64,000 nt of DNA from Triticum aestivum. Lineage: Eukaryota > Streptophyta > Magnoliopsida > Poales > Poaceae. Numbering within the stretch: position 1 is the first letter of the stretch; the number at the start of each line of letters is the position of its first letter. Below, in pieces: positions 1 to 11,794 of the stretch. The notes below the pieces were generated by a model. It saw only the letters and a program-made list of their open reading frames with translations. It ran no database searches and was not told where the DNA came from. Both the position numbers and the translations under genes were made by a program. The DNA lies in assembly GCF_018294505.1 (NCBI RefSeq), contig NC_057810.1:710867563-710931562 (forward strand), in the 5' to 3' direction.

Positions 1-659
1 ATCCCCCACCCCGCTGGCTCCTAGACGAAGGCAAAAGCCTCGCCTGACCGCGAACGGAGCCCGGAGAAATTTATTCCGACGCGACACCACCACAACGGCC
101 TCGGCAGCGTCACCCTCACAACCCTAACCCTACCATACACCCACCTAGCGGACAGACCCGGGGTTCCCTCTACCTCCTGCCGCCTGAGCGGCCGACGGAG
201 AGAGAGGGAACCGGCGGCCCCACCGGCGGCGCGCAAGGGAACTGGCCTCGTCGCCTCCTTTGATCGCCCGCGTGATCCTACTTTACCGGGTAAAAAATAT
301 TATTTTTCTTATCTTAGTTATTAAACGGTAGTACTCCTACGTGTCTAGTATATAAGGAAAGGCCAAACGCAAAGAACTCGTCTAAGCCTTTCTGTTGGCT
401 TATTACTTTTACCACCAACGTTTTTCGTCACCTGGGAGTACCTCGTAGTTGCCATCGGCTACTTTGTCTAACCTGCAATGCAAAATCATATGTCTTTACC
501 CATGCAGCATATTCTTCTTCCGATTACAAAAAGATGCCCGTGAAAAGGGACATCGAGTAGATGAGCTCGAGCTCACAGGCTCTCGGATGAACAGTAAAAT
601 TAAAATTTGAAAATTCTGATTTTTTTTGCCAACATGTGTGCGGATTTCAGGATGTGATT
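1..659. other. Unassigned sequence, GC-rich left end then AT-rich
   Basis: No gene can be supported here. Positions 1-280 are GC-rich and hold a 71-codon open frame on the minus strand (21-236) without recognisable domains. It could be the edge of a gene or element lying outside the window. Positions 280-659 are AT-rich. The stretch around 560-660 has the look of dispersed grass repeat DNA (a GAGCTCGAGCTC palindrome at about 560, then AAAATT-rich sequence), but I cannot name it. Confidence 0.3.
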
Positions 660-1487
660 TTCTTTTAAAACATTGCTCGCTAGATTTCGACACTCCCTCA
701 CATCTCGTGGGTCGCTCTTGCGACTCACGAGGCGACTGCCGCCCGCGGCGGTAGTGGGGCGCTCTCTCCATCTCCTTCTCCCCTCTCCTGCCCCTCAGGC
801 GTTCTTCCTCTCCCCGACCGGTGCAGCACACCAAATCCCGCCCCTACGTCCCTCCCCTGACCTAGAGGGCCGTGGCCTTACTTGGTGGCAGCACGGCCCT
901 CGACATGAGTGGGGGTGGCGCGGGCTGCTACCCTTGGAGCCTGGTGGCGCGGATCCGCGCATATGGCGGGCGGGCTTAGGTGGTGTCCCAGGTGACGCCG
1001 GTTGTCGGATCCCGCTAGCTTCGGCGTGCTACCCCCGATCCGATGGAGTTTGTGGGCATGGCCCTCCTCTTGTTGGTGGCCCATGTGTTTGCTTGTTCGG
1101 GACGCCCAACAGCTCAAATATAGGGTTTGCCTCCGTGCGGGTGAAAGGTGTCAGCTTTGGGTTAGGGGTGGCGGAGTTGCGCCAGCATGGCGACCTGTTG
1201 CGTGCTTCTGGTCCACTGTCATGTGTGTGGTGGGTGAGGGTGGATCCCCTCGGTTACTAGAGCCACAGGTCCACACGATGGGCACGACGACACCATTCCA
1301 GCGGGTGTCGCTGTGAGGGGTGCTCTCGTGTTAACTTGGTCGTGTGGGCGGTGAGGTGGCTCATTCTGGGGGTGTCCATCATGTGGGTGTGGTCTTTGCT
1401 GCCACCAGGCTATTTCGGGCGTTGTGTGCAACTTTCCTTAGTCGACCATGGTTGTTGGGGGTTGAGTCCCAAGCGAAAGAGCTGCAC
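660..1487 (+). repeat. Unidentified GC-rich sequence, left part, split by a solo LTR
   Basis: A GC-rich stretch with a 195-codon open frame on + (673-1260) whose translation is low-complexity and matches no family I know. It ends at the target-site duplication TGCAC of the solo LTR and resumes at 3229, so 660-1487 and 3229-3930 were contiguous before the insertion. The joined sequence starts CT/GC-rich and ends in a GT-rich tail near 3880-3905, which would fit a LINE-like or other non-LTR repeat. That reading is a weak inference: no reverse transcriptase is visible. Confidence 0.3.
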
Positions 1488-3223
1488 TGTTGGAAATATG
1501 CCCTAGAGGCAATAATAAAAGGATTATTATTATATTTCCTTGTTCATGATAATTGTATTTTATTCATGCTATAATTGTATTATTCGGAAATCGTAATACA
1601 CGTGAGAATACATAGACCACAATATGTCCCTAGTGAGCCTCTAGTTGACTAGCTCGTTGATCAACAGATAGTCATGGTTTCCTGACTATGGACATTGGAT
1701 CTCATTGATAACGAGATCACATCATTAGGAGAATGATGTGATGGACAAGACCCAATGCTAAGGATAGCACAAGATCGTGTAGTTCGTTTGCTAGAGCTTT
1801 TCCAATGTCAAGTATCTTTTCCTTAGACCATGAGATCGTGTAACTCCCGGATACCGTAGGAGTGCTTTGGGTGTACCAAACGTCACAGTGTAACTAGGTG
1901 ACTATAAAGGTATACTACGGGTATCTCCGAAAGTGTCTGTTGGGTTGACACGGATCGAGACTGGGATTTGTCACTCCGTATGACGGAGAGGTATCTCTGG
2001 GCCCACTCGGTAATGCATCATCATAATAAGCTCAAAGTGACCAAGTGTCTGGTCACGGGATCATGCATTGCGGTACGAGTAAAGTGACTTGCCGGTAACG
2101 AGATTGAATGAGGTATTGGGATACCAACGATCGAATCTCGGGCAAGTAACATACCGATTGACAAAGAGAAATTGTATACAGGGTTGCTTGAATCCTCGAC
2201 ATCGTGGTTCATCCGATGAGATCATCGAGGAGCATGTCGGAGCCAACATGGGTATCCAGATCCCGCTGTTGGTTATTGACCGGAGAGCCGTCTCGGTCAT
2301 GTCTACGTGTCTCCCGAACCCGTAGGGTCTACACACTTAAGGTTCAGTGACGCTAGGGTTGTAAAGATATTTGTATGCAGCAAACCAAAAGTTGTTCGGA
2401 GTCCCGGATGAGATCCCAGACGTCACGAGGAGTTCCGGAATGGTCTGGAGGTAAAGAATTATATATGGGAAGTCGAGTTTCGGCCATTGAGAAAGTTTCG
2501 GGGGTCACCGGTATTGTACCGGGACCACTGGAAGGGTCCCGGGGGTCCACCGGGTGGGGCCACCCATCCCGAAGGGCCCCATGGGCTGAAGTGGGAGGGG
2601 AACCAGCCAGTGGGAGGGGAACCAGCCCATGGTGGGCTGGTGCGCCCCCCTTGGCCCCCCCCTGTGCCTAGGGTTGGGAACCCTAGGGGAGGGGGCGCCT
2701 CCACTTGCCTTGGAGGGGGGGGGGGGCAAGGCACCCCCCTTGGCCGCCGCCCCCTAGGAGATCCATCTCCTAGGGCTGGCGCCCCCCTGGGGACCCTATA
2801 TATAGAGGGGGGAGGAAGGGCAGCCTTACCTTTGCACTTGGCGCCTCCCTTCCCCCTTGCCACACCTCTCCCTCCCGCAGACGCTTGGCGAAGCCCTGGC
2901 GGGATCCCTGCTGCATCCACCACCACGCCGTCATGCTACTGGATCTTCATCAACCTCTCCTTCGCCCTTGCTGGATCAAGAAGGAGAAGACGTCACGCTG
3001 ACCGTACGTGTGTTGAACGCGGAGGTGCCATTCGTTCGCCGCTAGGATCTCCGGTGATTTGGATCACGACGAGTACGACTCCCTCAACCCCGTTCTCTTG
3101 AACGCTTCCGCTCGATCTACAAGGGTATGTAGATGCACTCCTCTCTCTCGTTGCTAGATGAACTCATAGATTGATCTTGGTGAAACCGTAGATTTTTTTT
3201 ATTTTCTGCAACGTTCCCCAACA
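1488..3223 (+). mobile_element. Solo LTR, BARE1/WIS/Angela-type Ty1/copia
   Basis: The element starts TGTTGGAAATATGCCCTAGA and ends CGTTCCCCAACA (TG...CA), 1736 bp, with no internal domain. A perfect 5-bp target-site duplication TGCAC lies at 1483-1487 and 3224-3228. Terminus and length fit the abundant Triticeae BARE1/WIS/Angela copia group (family named from memory). A TATATATA box at 2797-2804, followed by a G-rich leader, marks the probable LTR promoter. A complete LTR with an intact duplication is the usual product of recombination between the two LTRs of a full element. Open frames inside it (about 2375-3101) are not genes. Confidence 0.92.
2797..2804 (+). promoter_or_regulatory. TATA box of the solo LTR
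   Basis: TATATATA lies in the R/U3 part of the Angela-type LTR and is followed by AGAGGGGGG. The truncated second LTR has TATATA at the equivalent place (24633-24638). It is probably the Pol II promoter of the parental retrotransposon. Confidence 0.55.
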
Positions 3224-3228
3224 TGCAC

Positions 3229-3930
3229 GACCGTGTCGGTGCCGGTGATAGCGATACTGTTGTGTGCCGTTTCCTTCCTAGAGGTGTCATCGTTGGTGAC
3301 CCATTCACCATGGGCCCTGTGTGAAAACCATTGGTCTGGCTGGTTCTAGACTAGATGGCGACAACATTGTGGCGTCGTGTCCTCCTTGGAGGCTCCGTCT
3401 TGTGAGCAAGGTCCTAGGTTGCTTTTTGCTAGGGTGAGTTTCATGAATGATTGCATCTTCTCATCATGTGTCGGGTCCTGCCTCAGTGGTGGTGCGCTCA
3501 TGCGGAGCTAGGTTCGGCGAGGTAGTTGTGCTCGAAGACCCCTTTGTTGTCTTGGGCCTTGTCTCCATCCGCGTTCTAGGGTGCTGAACACTCCATCGCC
3601 CGATGATGCGGTGCCTCTCGAGCCGGGGCGAGGAGCCGGGGGTCCTTCTGGCGATGGAATGAGATGGCGTTGGTCAGTTGGGCGCCCATGCGATGGCATT
3701 GGCATAACCCCCTCTGTCTGTTGATCTCCTTCTGGAGCCGGCTTCATTCGCATCATCGGTCCTTCGACATGTCTGACGGCTCAAGTGTCTTGCTTTCTTA
3801 CTTTTTGAGCTTTGTTGCTGCTCCTGGGCACCATGTATCTTGAAGGAGCTCTTTCTTTTTGCTTTGTACTTTTGTGTTGTGTTGTACTGTTTGTTGTAAA
3901 AGCGTCATTAATTTAAAATCAGACACCAAT
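3229..3930 (+). repeat. Unidentified GC-rich sequence, right part
   Basis: This continues 660-1487 after the solo LTR. It is GC-rich at first and ends in a GT/T-rich tail with TTGTGTTGTGTTGTACTG (about 3872) and then AT-rich DNA. No protein family is visible. A minus-strand open frame (3508-3756) looks like chance. Confidence 0.25.
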
Positions 3931-4208
3931 CCTCTTTCTAAAAAAGTTCCGGATGTAATCACATTTTTGAATTTGCAGGATTGGATGGAGTATTATGTTT
4001 GAGGTGATTTGTACTTTTTTGTGGGAAAAATCCAATCTATTCATCTTCAATCATGGGAGTACAACAAACACTAGAAATAATAATAAAAAATACTTTTGAT
4101 AGTGAACTTTTATACGTAATAGATTTGTATCTTTAAAAAAAATTAATAGGTGGAAGCTCAAAAGAATATATTAATATGAAGAAAGCCTCTCTTGTGTGGA
4201 TTTTATTT
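3931..4208. other. AT-rich intergenic stretch
   Basis: AT-rich sequence upstream of the MITE. I see no gene or repeat that I can name. Confidence 0.4.
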
Positions 4209-4210
4209 TA

Positions 4211-4377
4211 GTGCCTCCGTTTCTAAATATATAAGCCCTTTTACGGGTTTCACTATGGAGACTACATTCAGATGTATATAGTCGTCTTTTAAGTATATTT
4301 TCATCCGTTTTGCTCCATATGTACTGTGTACTCTATAGTGGAACCTCTAAAATGACTTATATTTAGAACGGAGGGAG
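4211..4377. mobile_element. Stowaway (Tc1/Mariner) MITE upstream of CYP97A
   Basis: A 167-bp element with terminal inverted repeats: CCTCCGTTTCTAAATATATAAG near the left end and TATATTTAGAACGGAGGGAG at the right end. It is flanked by TA at 4209-4210 and 4378-4379. The sequence GGACTACAT-like interior motif and the CTCCCTCCGTTCCTAAATATA-type terminus are those of Stowaway/Mariner MITEs of grasses. The left terminus is slightly decayed. It ends about 310 bp before the P450 start codon, so it lies in the promoter region. Confidence 0.85.
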
Positions 4378-4689
4378 TATGTCTTCTTTTTCTCACATGT
4401 TGTGTGGATTTTGTTTGCACTATGGTATGGTGGCGGAGAAGAAGATACCGTGGAGAGATGCCTCCAAGGCCCGGGCGACAGATTCCGTTACGGCAGCCTC
4501 CAAAACCCGGCGAGTCGCCGTCGTCGTCGTCGTCGCCGCCTCGTATCCGTTAGCAACAACAACAGACGGAGCACCCAACCCCACGTCCCCCCCTCCTCTT
4601 CCCTCCACTCTCCGCCCTCCACGCACCTCACCTCATCCCCTCTCCCTCCCTCTCTCCCCCCTGCCCCGCCACGGCGGCAGCGCCCGCCC

Positions 4690-7600
4690 ATGCCGCTGCC
4701 GCTGCACCCCTGCTGCGCCGCCGTCGTCGCGGCGACGCCCGCCATGGCCACCACCGCCGGCAGCGGCGGCACCATCTCGCCGTCCACTGCCGCCGCCCCG
4801 CCGCCCCGGTACCTCGGCTCCGGCCAGGGCCGGCTCCGCCTCGCGCCGGCAGCCAGCCGGCGTAACAGGCCGCTCCTCCGCTGCTCCGCGTCCGGCGGCG
4901 ACGGGCCCGACAAGGTTCTTGAGAAGCGCCGGGCCGAGCTCGCCGCCCGCATTTCCTCCGGCGAGTTCACCGCCCAGGGCCCCGGGTCAGTCAGTTCCCC
5001 CCGGCCAATCCCTTATCCCCCCCTCCGCGCATTTCTTTCCCCTCGTGCAGCTCCGGTGCTGATTGGATCAGGCGCGGTGCTTGAATTGCTCTGTCCAGAT
5101 GGCTCGCGCCCGTCGCGGCAAGGCTCGCCAAGCTCGGCCCGCCGGGGGAGCTCGCGGCCGGGCTGCTCACCAAGGTAGCGGGCGGCGCGGCGCGCAGGGG
5201 CCCGGGGCTGCCGCAGGCGGTCGGGTCGCTGGCTTCCGTCGCCGGGGAGGCCTTCTTCCTGCCGCTCTACGACCTCTTCCTCACCTACGGCGGCGTCTTC
5301 CGCCTCAACTTTGGGCCCAAGGTGAGCGAGTCATCCATCGAATTGCCCCCAAAATTGCTGCCTTTTGAACCATGTCATGTTGCTAATGGTCTGTACATTT
5401 CTTCTTCTTTTACCTCCAGTCTTTCCTCATCGTCTCTGATCCGGATGTAGCTAAGCATATCCTGAGGGACAACTCCAAGGCTTATTCCAAGGTTTGGTTC
5501 TGAATTTGGTTCTAGTCATTTCCAAACAGTAAAGAAATGTTTCAAAAGGCTTCAGAAATGAGCAGCATGATGTTTGATTCAGTCCTGGTCTGATCATGGT
5601 GGGTGCAGGGTATCCTTGCGGAGATACTGGAGTTTGTGATGGGCACAGGTCTGATCCCAGCTGATGGGGAGGTCTGGCGTGTTCGACGGCGTGCCATTGT
5701 ACCAGCATTGCATCAGAAGGTTCTAACTTTCTGATTACCATATCAATGTTTTGTGTTTATTGTTTTCCTATCAGTGTAACTAACTTTACTCACCTGAATA
5801 ATGTGTTCGGCAGTACGTGACAGCGATGATAGGTCTCTTCGGAAACGCTTCAGGCCGGCTCTGCCAGAAGCTGGACAAGGCGGCTTCGGACGGGGAAGAT
5901 GTGGAGATGGAATCTCTCTTCTCTCGACTAACGCTGGATGTCATCGGGAAGGCAGTGTTCAATTATGATTTTGATTCATTATCCTACGATAATGGAATAG
6001 TTGAGGTTATTGCTCAGATTTTGTCGTATTCCTGAGTACATTACGAAATTTCATTTGCTTATGTTTTCTGTCAACTTTACTTATTCGGTTTGCTGGTTCA
6101 TCATCAGGCTGTGTATGTAACATTACGGGAAGCAGAAATGCGGAGTACATCTCCTATCCCAACTTGGGAAATACCCATATGGAAAGACATCTCCCCTCGG
6201 CAAAGGAAGGTCAATGAAGCTCTCGCACTGATAAATAATATTCTCGATGAACTAATTGCTACTTGCAAGGTAAGCCTTCTCTTATACTTTGACATTAGCA
6301 AATAGTAATTATTGTGTTTAGAAAAATCATGACATGGGACAATTACTGCAGAGGATGGTAGATGAAGAAGATCTGCAGTTTCATGAGGAATACATGAATG
6401 AGAAAGATCCTAGTATTCTTCACTTCCTATTGGCATCTGGAGATGATGTATGGCACATCTGCACTGACAAAGTCTTTTAGATATTTTTACCTGCTGATAT
6501 TCACATTGCACCATTGTTCAATCCATCTATCTTAGGTGTCCAGCAAGCAGCTCCGTGACGATCTGATGACAATGCTCATAGCTGGCCATGAGACCTCTGC
6601 AGCAGTCTTGACTTGGACATTTTATCTTCTGTCTAAGGTGTGATACTGCCAATAACTGAAAACTCAATGCTATAGTAGTATAACAATGCCAAATGATAAT
6701 GTGTCGTTCATCATTTTCATATTCATCAAGCCATCAATATTGGTACTTATTCTCACTGTGTTATCTATTGCTAACTTGCAGTATCCGAATGTAATGTCCA
6801 AGCTCCAAGCTGAGGTAGACTCAACTTTTATCCTTAATGTGGTTTTCCTATGGAGGTTCACACTTCTGAATCGTACAAATGCCAATTGACTTTTCTTTGC
6901 TCAATTATCCACAGGCTGATGCTGTTCTAGGAGATGGTTTACCAACAATTGATGATGTGAAGAAACTTAAGTATACTACTCGAGTTATTAATGAAGTAAG
7001 TACCAAAAAGTGTTACCTTGACACATAATGAGTTTCGTCACTGAATGATAACATTGCTGTTTTTGCAGTCTTTGAGATTATATCCACAGCCGCCAGTTTT
7101 GATTCGCCGTTCCCTTGAGGATGATATGCTAGGGGAGTACCCAATCGGCAAGTAAGTATTTTACAGCAGAATTCCATCTGTCAAGTCACTAAAGAAAAGG
7201 CCAGCTTAGAGTCTAGTCAAGTTTAAGGGGTAAGGGCTGTTCATTAGTTTGTCAGAAAACCACCTTGATTACCATGGGAGTTCGGCTCTTTTTGTCTTAT
7301 TTGGGCTTTTCCACATCCTTTCCCTTAAATACTTGTGCGAGTAATATATTAGCATAGGGTATTGCAGCATTTTCCCAATCTTGTGCAGACTATTTTACTC
7401 AACATATTCTGTTTTCTGCTTTGTCCTTATGTTGCTGCTGGTAGCCATGTTTGTTTAGTTGTTGCTGTTGGGTATTTATATATGTGATACTGATTTCCAT
7501 GGAAAGCTAAACTTTTCATAGTTCTGAAAATATATATTGTTCTTTTCAAGGGGAGAAGACATTTTTATATCCATCTGGAACCTTCATCGCTGCCCAAAGC

Positions 7601-9580
7601 ATTGGGATGACGCGGATGTTTTCAATCCAGAAAGGTGGCCTTTGGACGGACCGAACCCAAATGAGACAAACCAAAAATTCAGGTTCCATCCCTATTACTG
7701 TAATATAAAACGCTTTTGGGTAAACCATGTGTCACTCTAGTTAGTACTCCATCCGTTCCTAAATATAAGTCTTTTAGAGATTCCAATGCGGACTACATAC
7801 GGATGTATATAGCTATATTTCTTCTTAAATTGCAGTTGATATTAGTAGATTCATCATCAAAAGTGCTTCCAAGTTAATATATATTTTATTAACATATAGT
7901 TAGAAAAATGTGTCAAATGTATGTATAGGAGACCGTGTCGATACCAATACTATATTTACTTTTCTGTAGCAGTGGCACACTAGTACATAGCCACAACCCT
8001 ATGATTTGCACAAGGTATTTGGACAGTAACATGGAATATAGTTAGGTGGATCTTATTGAGGGTGAACATGATGCAGAGATAAATGAGATGAATATTAAAC
8101 TGCTACTCCAATGAGCAACAGGAAATCACACTTCTGATCAAACAAAGCAGCAATTATTTTTCACCTTAAGATTTTACCAAAAGCAAGGAGCCATCACACT
8201 TACATATCCTCTGTTGAATTTTTTATGACTGTTGTTGCTTTATGAGTGTCCCAGAAAAGATTCTTCCAATAAACATAGGATATTATAAAGAAAAATGTAT
8301 TAGAAATTGTATCTTTTTATAGATTGGATATTGCCTTAACGGGAGATATATTAATGGGGTTATATATATTGTTTAGTGTTACGGGTGATAATTTATAATG
8401 CTCAATGGGTGCATTTCTAAGAGTATGGACTATGTGGTATCTTCAGCTGCAATGAATCTAACAATTTGAAATATTACGGTAGGTTGGTGCAATGGCATAT
8501 TGGTTGATAAAGAAGTGATGACTGTTGTTCCTTTATGGCATATTGGTGTGATGAATCTAACAAGTATCTACTAACCATTTAGTAGATAAAAGTCGTCTTC
8601 TAAGCATACCATTGAAACTCGAAATTAGTAATAGATAAATAAATATGCAACAAAGTTATGTTCTTGTGTTGTTTAGTTTTTGCTTCTCTGTGTCGCTATG
8701 TTCTGTTACATACATCAGAACCATTATAACGTTGTGATCCTAGTTGCCACTGTCAAACTCTTAGAGATCCATTGTGTGATTGTGGTTGCTTTCCTTCTTA
8801 AGAATAGTGGTGGCATCTGCTTGCTACACTGTTTAATTAATGCCTAGCAAACCTGCTTTAAGTTATAACTCACTTGTATTCATATAATCTTGTTGAATTT
8901 TCAGTTACTTGCCATTTGGTGGCGGACCAAGGAAATGTGTAGGTGATATGTTTGCTACTTTTGAGGTAATCCATTTTGATTATTTGGGGTTTCAGCTGAT
9001 AATATTGAAATAGCATTTTGCGATTTCATGAACTTTGCTGGTAATTACTAATTTGATTTAGTCGTATTAAGGCCTTCTTTCTTTCGGCTTCTTGGGATAT
9101 TAGACTGTTTTTTTTTTGTGAAAACAAAGATTTGTTGCTATCCCAGCCTATGCGCTACGAGGATGCACTGCCTAGTCATTTCTTCCTTGACTATTGGGAG
9201 AATCACTGACATTCTGCAATTTCTGTGCAGACTGTGGTGGCAACAGCAATGCTTGTCAAGCGATTTGATTTTCAGATGGCTCCAGGAGCACCTCCGGTAT
9301 GTTTCCCACCAGCTTTCTGATTCATCATAGCTGATAAAATATATTTATCATAGCTCTATTGTAGGTCGAGATGACAACCGGAGCAACGATTCACACAACT
9401 AAGGGACTGAACATGACTGTTACTCGGAGGATAAAGCCACCTGTAATTCCAAACTTAGAGATGAAAATTGTTTCCGATTCAGAAGGAAGCACAAGTTCTA
9501 CTGCGTCAGTGGCTGTTTCTACTGCTAGTATTACATCCGGAGAAGGTCAACAAGTAGAGGTGTCGACAAGTCAAGTGTGA
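4690..9580 (+). CDS. CYP97A: Cytochrome P450 CYP97A, plastid carotenoid beta-ring hydroxylase
   Basis: Haem monooxygenase that hydroxylates the beta-ring of carotenes (alpha-carotene to zeinoxanthin, towards lutein) in plastids; identity follows from close similarity to Arabidopsis LUT5/CYP97A3 as I know it. Fifteen exons: 4690-4985, 5099-5321, 5420-5491, 5609-5719, 5814-6005, 6108-6269, 6352-6447, 6536-6637, 6782-6814, 6915-6995, 7069-7151, 7551-7682, 8905-8965, 9231-9296, 9365-9580. All junctions are GT-AG and phases agree, giving 641 residues. Seen: Ser/Arg/Ala-rich N-terminus (transit peptide), AGHETS I-helix at 400-405, ESLR (ExxR) at 456-459, PERW near 510-513, haem loop [10 protein letters not shown] with ligand Cys539. 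The start at 4690 is preferred; 4744 (GCCATGG context) is an in-frame alternative. Intron 12 is unusually long (1222 bp) and holds a MITE remnant. The next gene is convergent. The frame appears intact and functional. Confidence 0.95.
7748..7850. mobile_element. Stowaway MITE remnant in CYP97A intron 12
   Basis: TACTCCATCCGTTCCTAAAT followed by ATAAGTCTTTTAGAGATT is a Stowaway-type left terminus and interior, and CGGACTACATACGGATGTAT follows. No matching right terminus ending in GGAGGGAGTA is found nearby, so this is a truncated or decayed copy. Its right limit is approximate. Confidence 0.6.
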
Positions 9581-10389
9581 TTTATCATTTTTGATGCTCA
9601 GATTGCAATGAGATACATAATGAGTACGTTCTCATCTCAGTTCAACTTGGAAATTTAAATAGTTATAGTTTCTTCACATTTGAATTGGTTATATTCTCTG
9701 GTATGGGCGTTCATTGGCCTTTTCACCTCCTTTCTCTTGCATTGTCCTGCTGTAGTTTTCGTATAGCACACTTCATTTACCTGAAGTGCTCAAAGATGAT
9801 GTATGTCCAATAAATAAAGGCACCGCTTTTTCTTCAAAAAAATGAAGTGCTCAAAGGCATAGTCCTCGTCTGTTGAGTGTCTAGGGCAAAGGAACTTTGT
9901 TTGCACTTCTCGTTGTTAATCATGAAGTCATATATTTTATTTAGTAAATTACATCGTGCTATACATCTTTGGTGATAAAACTGTTGTACTGCTTCTGTAA
10001 ACCGTATGCTATACCATCATTGTCTATGAACACGCGTGGCTGCACCTAATTAAATTTCATGATCAATTTAGGCAAGTCCTTTTTCAAAGCATATTGCCTC
10101 CATTCTTCTGATACATTATTATGATTTTTAGTCAATCTTACTGTGGAATGTGGAAGTCATTGCTCATGGAAACATTTTTCATGCGCAGATACCAGATACG
10201 GTACATAACAGACCAGAAGCTTCCGGGCGTGCTTCTTTACAAGGAAAAGCTCTCCTAAAAGTTCCCAGGCTTATTTTTGCGATACAGGCTACAACACTTT
10301 TACAGACTATAGATCTGCCTGCTACTCAAAAGCACCGCGGACACACATATTTACAGATCCACAAGTACCGGGCATGGACTCCTGCATCT
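9581..10389. other. Interval between two convergent genes
   Basis: The first part should be the 3' UTR of CYP97A, with a poly(A) signal at 9809-9818. The right part should hold the 3' UTR of the CBS gene read on the minus strand. An open frame on + at 10150-10452 runs antisense over the last CBS exon and has no family. No other gene is supported. Confidence 0.5.
9809..9818 (+). terminator. Polyadenylation signal of CYP97A
   Basis: Overlapping AATAAATAAA lies 229 bp after the CYP97A stop codon, in T-rich 3' sequence. It is the best poly(A) signal before the convergent CBS gene. Confidence 0.55.
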
Positions 10390-11709
10390 CTAAAACTTCA
10401 GCATGGCCTCCAACGCGCGAAGAACGTCGTCGCGGGTAACTATACCTGTTAGCAGTGTTTAGAATATCCTGTTAAGCTTGAAAACATAATCCAAACAATA
10501 GTTGATGTTAAGGGGATGATACAGATCTACTCCCTCCGTCCCATAATATAAGAGCGTTTTTGACATTACATTAGTGTAAAAAACGCTCTTATATTATGGG
10601 ACGGGGGGTGTAGTATAAAAACGCTCCTACATTAGTGTAAAAACACTACATTACTGCTGGTTTTGTCGTGTTTTCTGTTACTCACCTATTACTTGATTGT
10701 CCTGGTTTACTATCGGTAATCTGTGGATCTTCTTCTTGAGCATCAGAGCTGCGGCATCTGTTGGCATCACATGTGTGTACGGTTAATTAACTGGAAACTA
10801 ATATGGGGGAAAATGATGAGTGGAAACAACAATTACCGGTCACTGTTTTATCGCATGATAGCGTGATTGCTGGAGATGTCATCACATCTGCAATCTTCGT
10901 CTTTGGCTGTTACAACAAATAGGAACTAGATTAGCAAACACAAGATGGTGATATTGAGGTAGCAACTTGTGTATGTGGGTGTGGGTGTGTGTTCTTTTTC
11001 TGTCTTTTTCTTCTTCTTGTGTCGGACCCGAAAGGCGGCAAGAGTTGTGTGTAAAACAGATGAAGAGAGAAGGGGGAGGAGCTGAGCTGACCCCATGTGA
11101 AGCCCTCGCGCAATCGCTCTTCACGACGACCCCGACGCATCTGCGAGCGCTGTCGACAACCGGGAGGCCTGACACGAGCTGAAAGTGGCCTTCAACCTCC
11201 ACCAGCGCCTGCTCCGCTGTGACCATCAGCACGGGCGTCGACATGGCCTCGCGCAGGAGCGGCCCCCGCTGCTGCAACCAACCAAGCAACAAGGTTCAAA
11301 GTCAAGCAAGGGATCAAGAAGAAGAAGCACCATCAAGAGAGGAGATGACAGAGACTACAAGATCAGCAGGAAGAAGCAGCATCAAGAGAGGACATGGCCA
11401 GAGACTACAAAGATCAGCAAGAAGAAGCACCTGATCGGCAGCGTGGGAAGGTGGCTGCTGCTGCTGCTGCTGCTGGGACTGGAGGTAGGCGCGGAGGTCG
11501 TCGTAGCTGAGGAGGGAGAAGTTCTCGGGCCACTCGCCGGAGATGATGGCGTCGGGGTTCTCGTCGAGCCCGAGCCGGAGCCCGCTCCCGTCCATGAACG
11601 TGGACGCCCGGCACCCGAAGCTCCCTGCGCCGGTGGCTTTGCCCCTTCTGGCCTCAGCCTTGGCCCCTTTGAACATGGAGCAGCTCTGCAAGGTATTGAT
11701 GCACGCCAT
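10390..11709 (-). CDS. Two-CBS-domain protein, probably plastid
   Basis: Minus-strand gene of five exons: 11709-11431, 11271-11092, 10906-10837, 10757-10686, 10445-10390; every junction is GT-AG, phases fit, and the product is 218 residues. The N-terminal 36 residues are rich in Ser, Ala, Arg and Lys and poor in acidic residues, as in a plastid transit peptide. A Q7 run (residues about 78-84) precedes the first CBS domain (about 102-147, MSTPVLMVTAEQ ... GLPVVD ... VGVVVKSD). The second spans about 158-216 (VMTSPAITLS ... HRLPIVN ... GIVTRDDVLRALE). Paired CBS domains form a Bateman module that binds adenosyl nucleotides and regulates partner proteins; the partner is unknown here. It resembles the plant CBSX class in architecture. 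Intron 4 (240 bp) contains a MITE. Convergent with CYP97A. No break is seen. Confidence 0.9.
10530..10610. mobile_element. Small Stowaway MITE in intron 4 of the CBS gene
   Basis: An 81-bp near-perfect inverted repeat: CTCCCTCCGTCCCATAATAT on the left pairs with ATATTATGGGACGGGGGGTG on the right. TA dinucleotides flank it at 10528-10529 and 10611-10612. It occupies a third of the 240-bp intron. The following bases (about 10613-10650) repeat part of its interior, so a second partial copy may adjoin it. Confidence 0.88.
11455..11475 (-). repeat. (CAG)7 trinucleotide repeat in the CBS gene
   Basis: Seven CTG units on + read as seven CAG (Gln) codons in exon 1 of the CBS gene, between the putative transit region and the first CBS domain. 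The length is likely to vary between accessions. Confidence 0.9.
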
Positions 11710-11785
11710 GGATGCTACTCTTCCTTGTCTCGTGTGGTGGATGTTGTCTGACTGTGTTCTCTTGCAGATCCCAGCAGGAGGGCTC

Positions 11786-11794
11786 CATTTATAG
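11786..11794 (-). promoter_or_regulatory. TATA box of the CBS gene
   Basis: On the minus strand TATAAATGG lies about 80 bp before the start codon at 11709, in the right place for a core promoter. Confidence 0.65.

Noticed and set aside
2375..3101. Frames of 98-204 codons inside the solo LTR
   Set aside because: They lie in the leader of an LTR, overlap in several frames and show no domain.
4488..4970. 160-codon antisense frame over CYP97A exon 1
   Set aside because: A shadow of the GC-rich transit-peptide exon; the + strand has a complete spliced P450 gene.
10150..10452. 100-codon + frame near the CBS gene
   Set aside because: It runs antisense through the last CBS exon, and its translation matches nothing.
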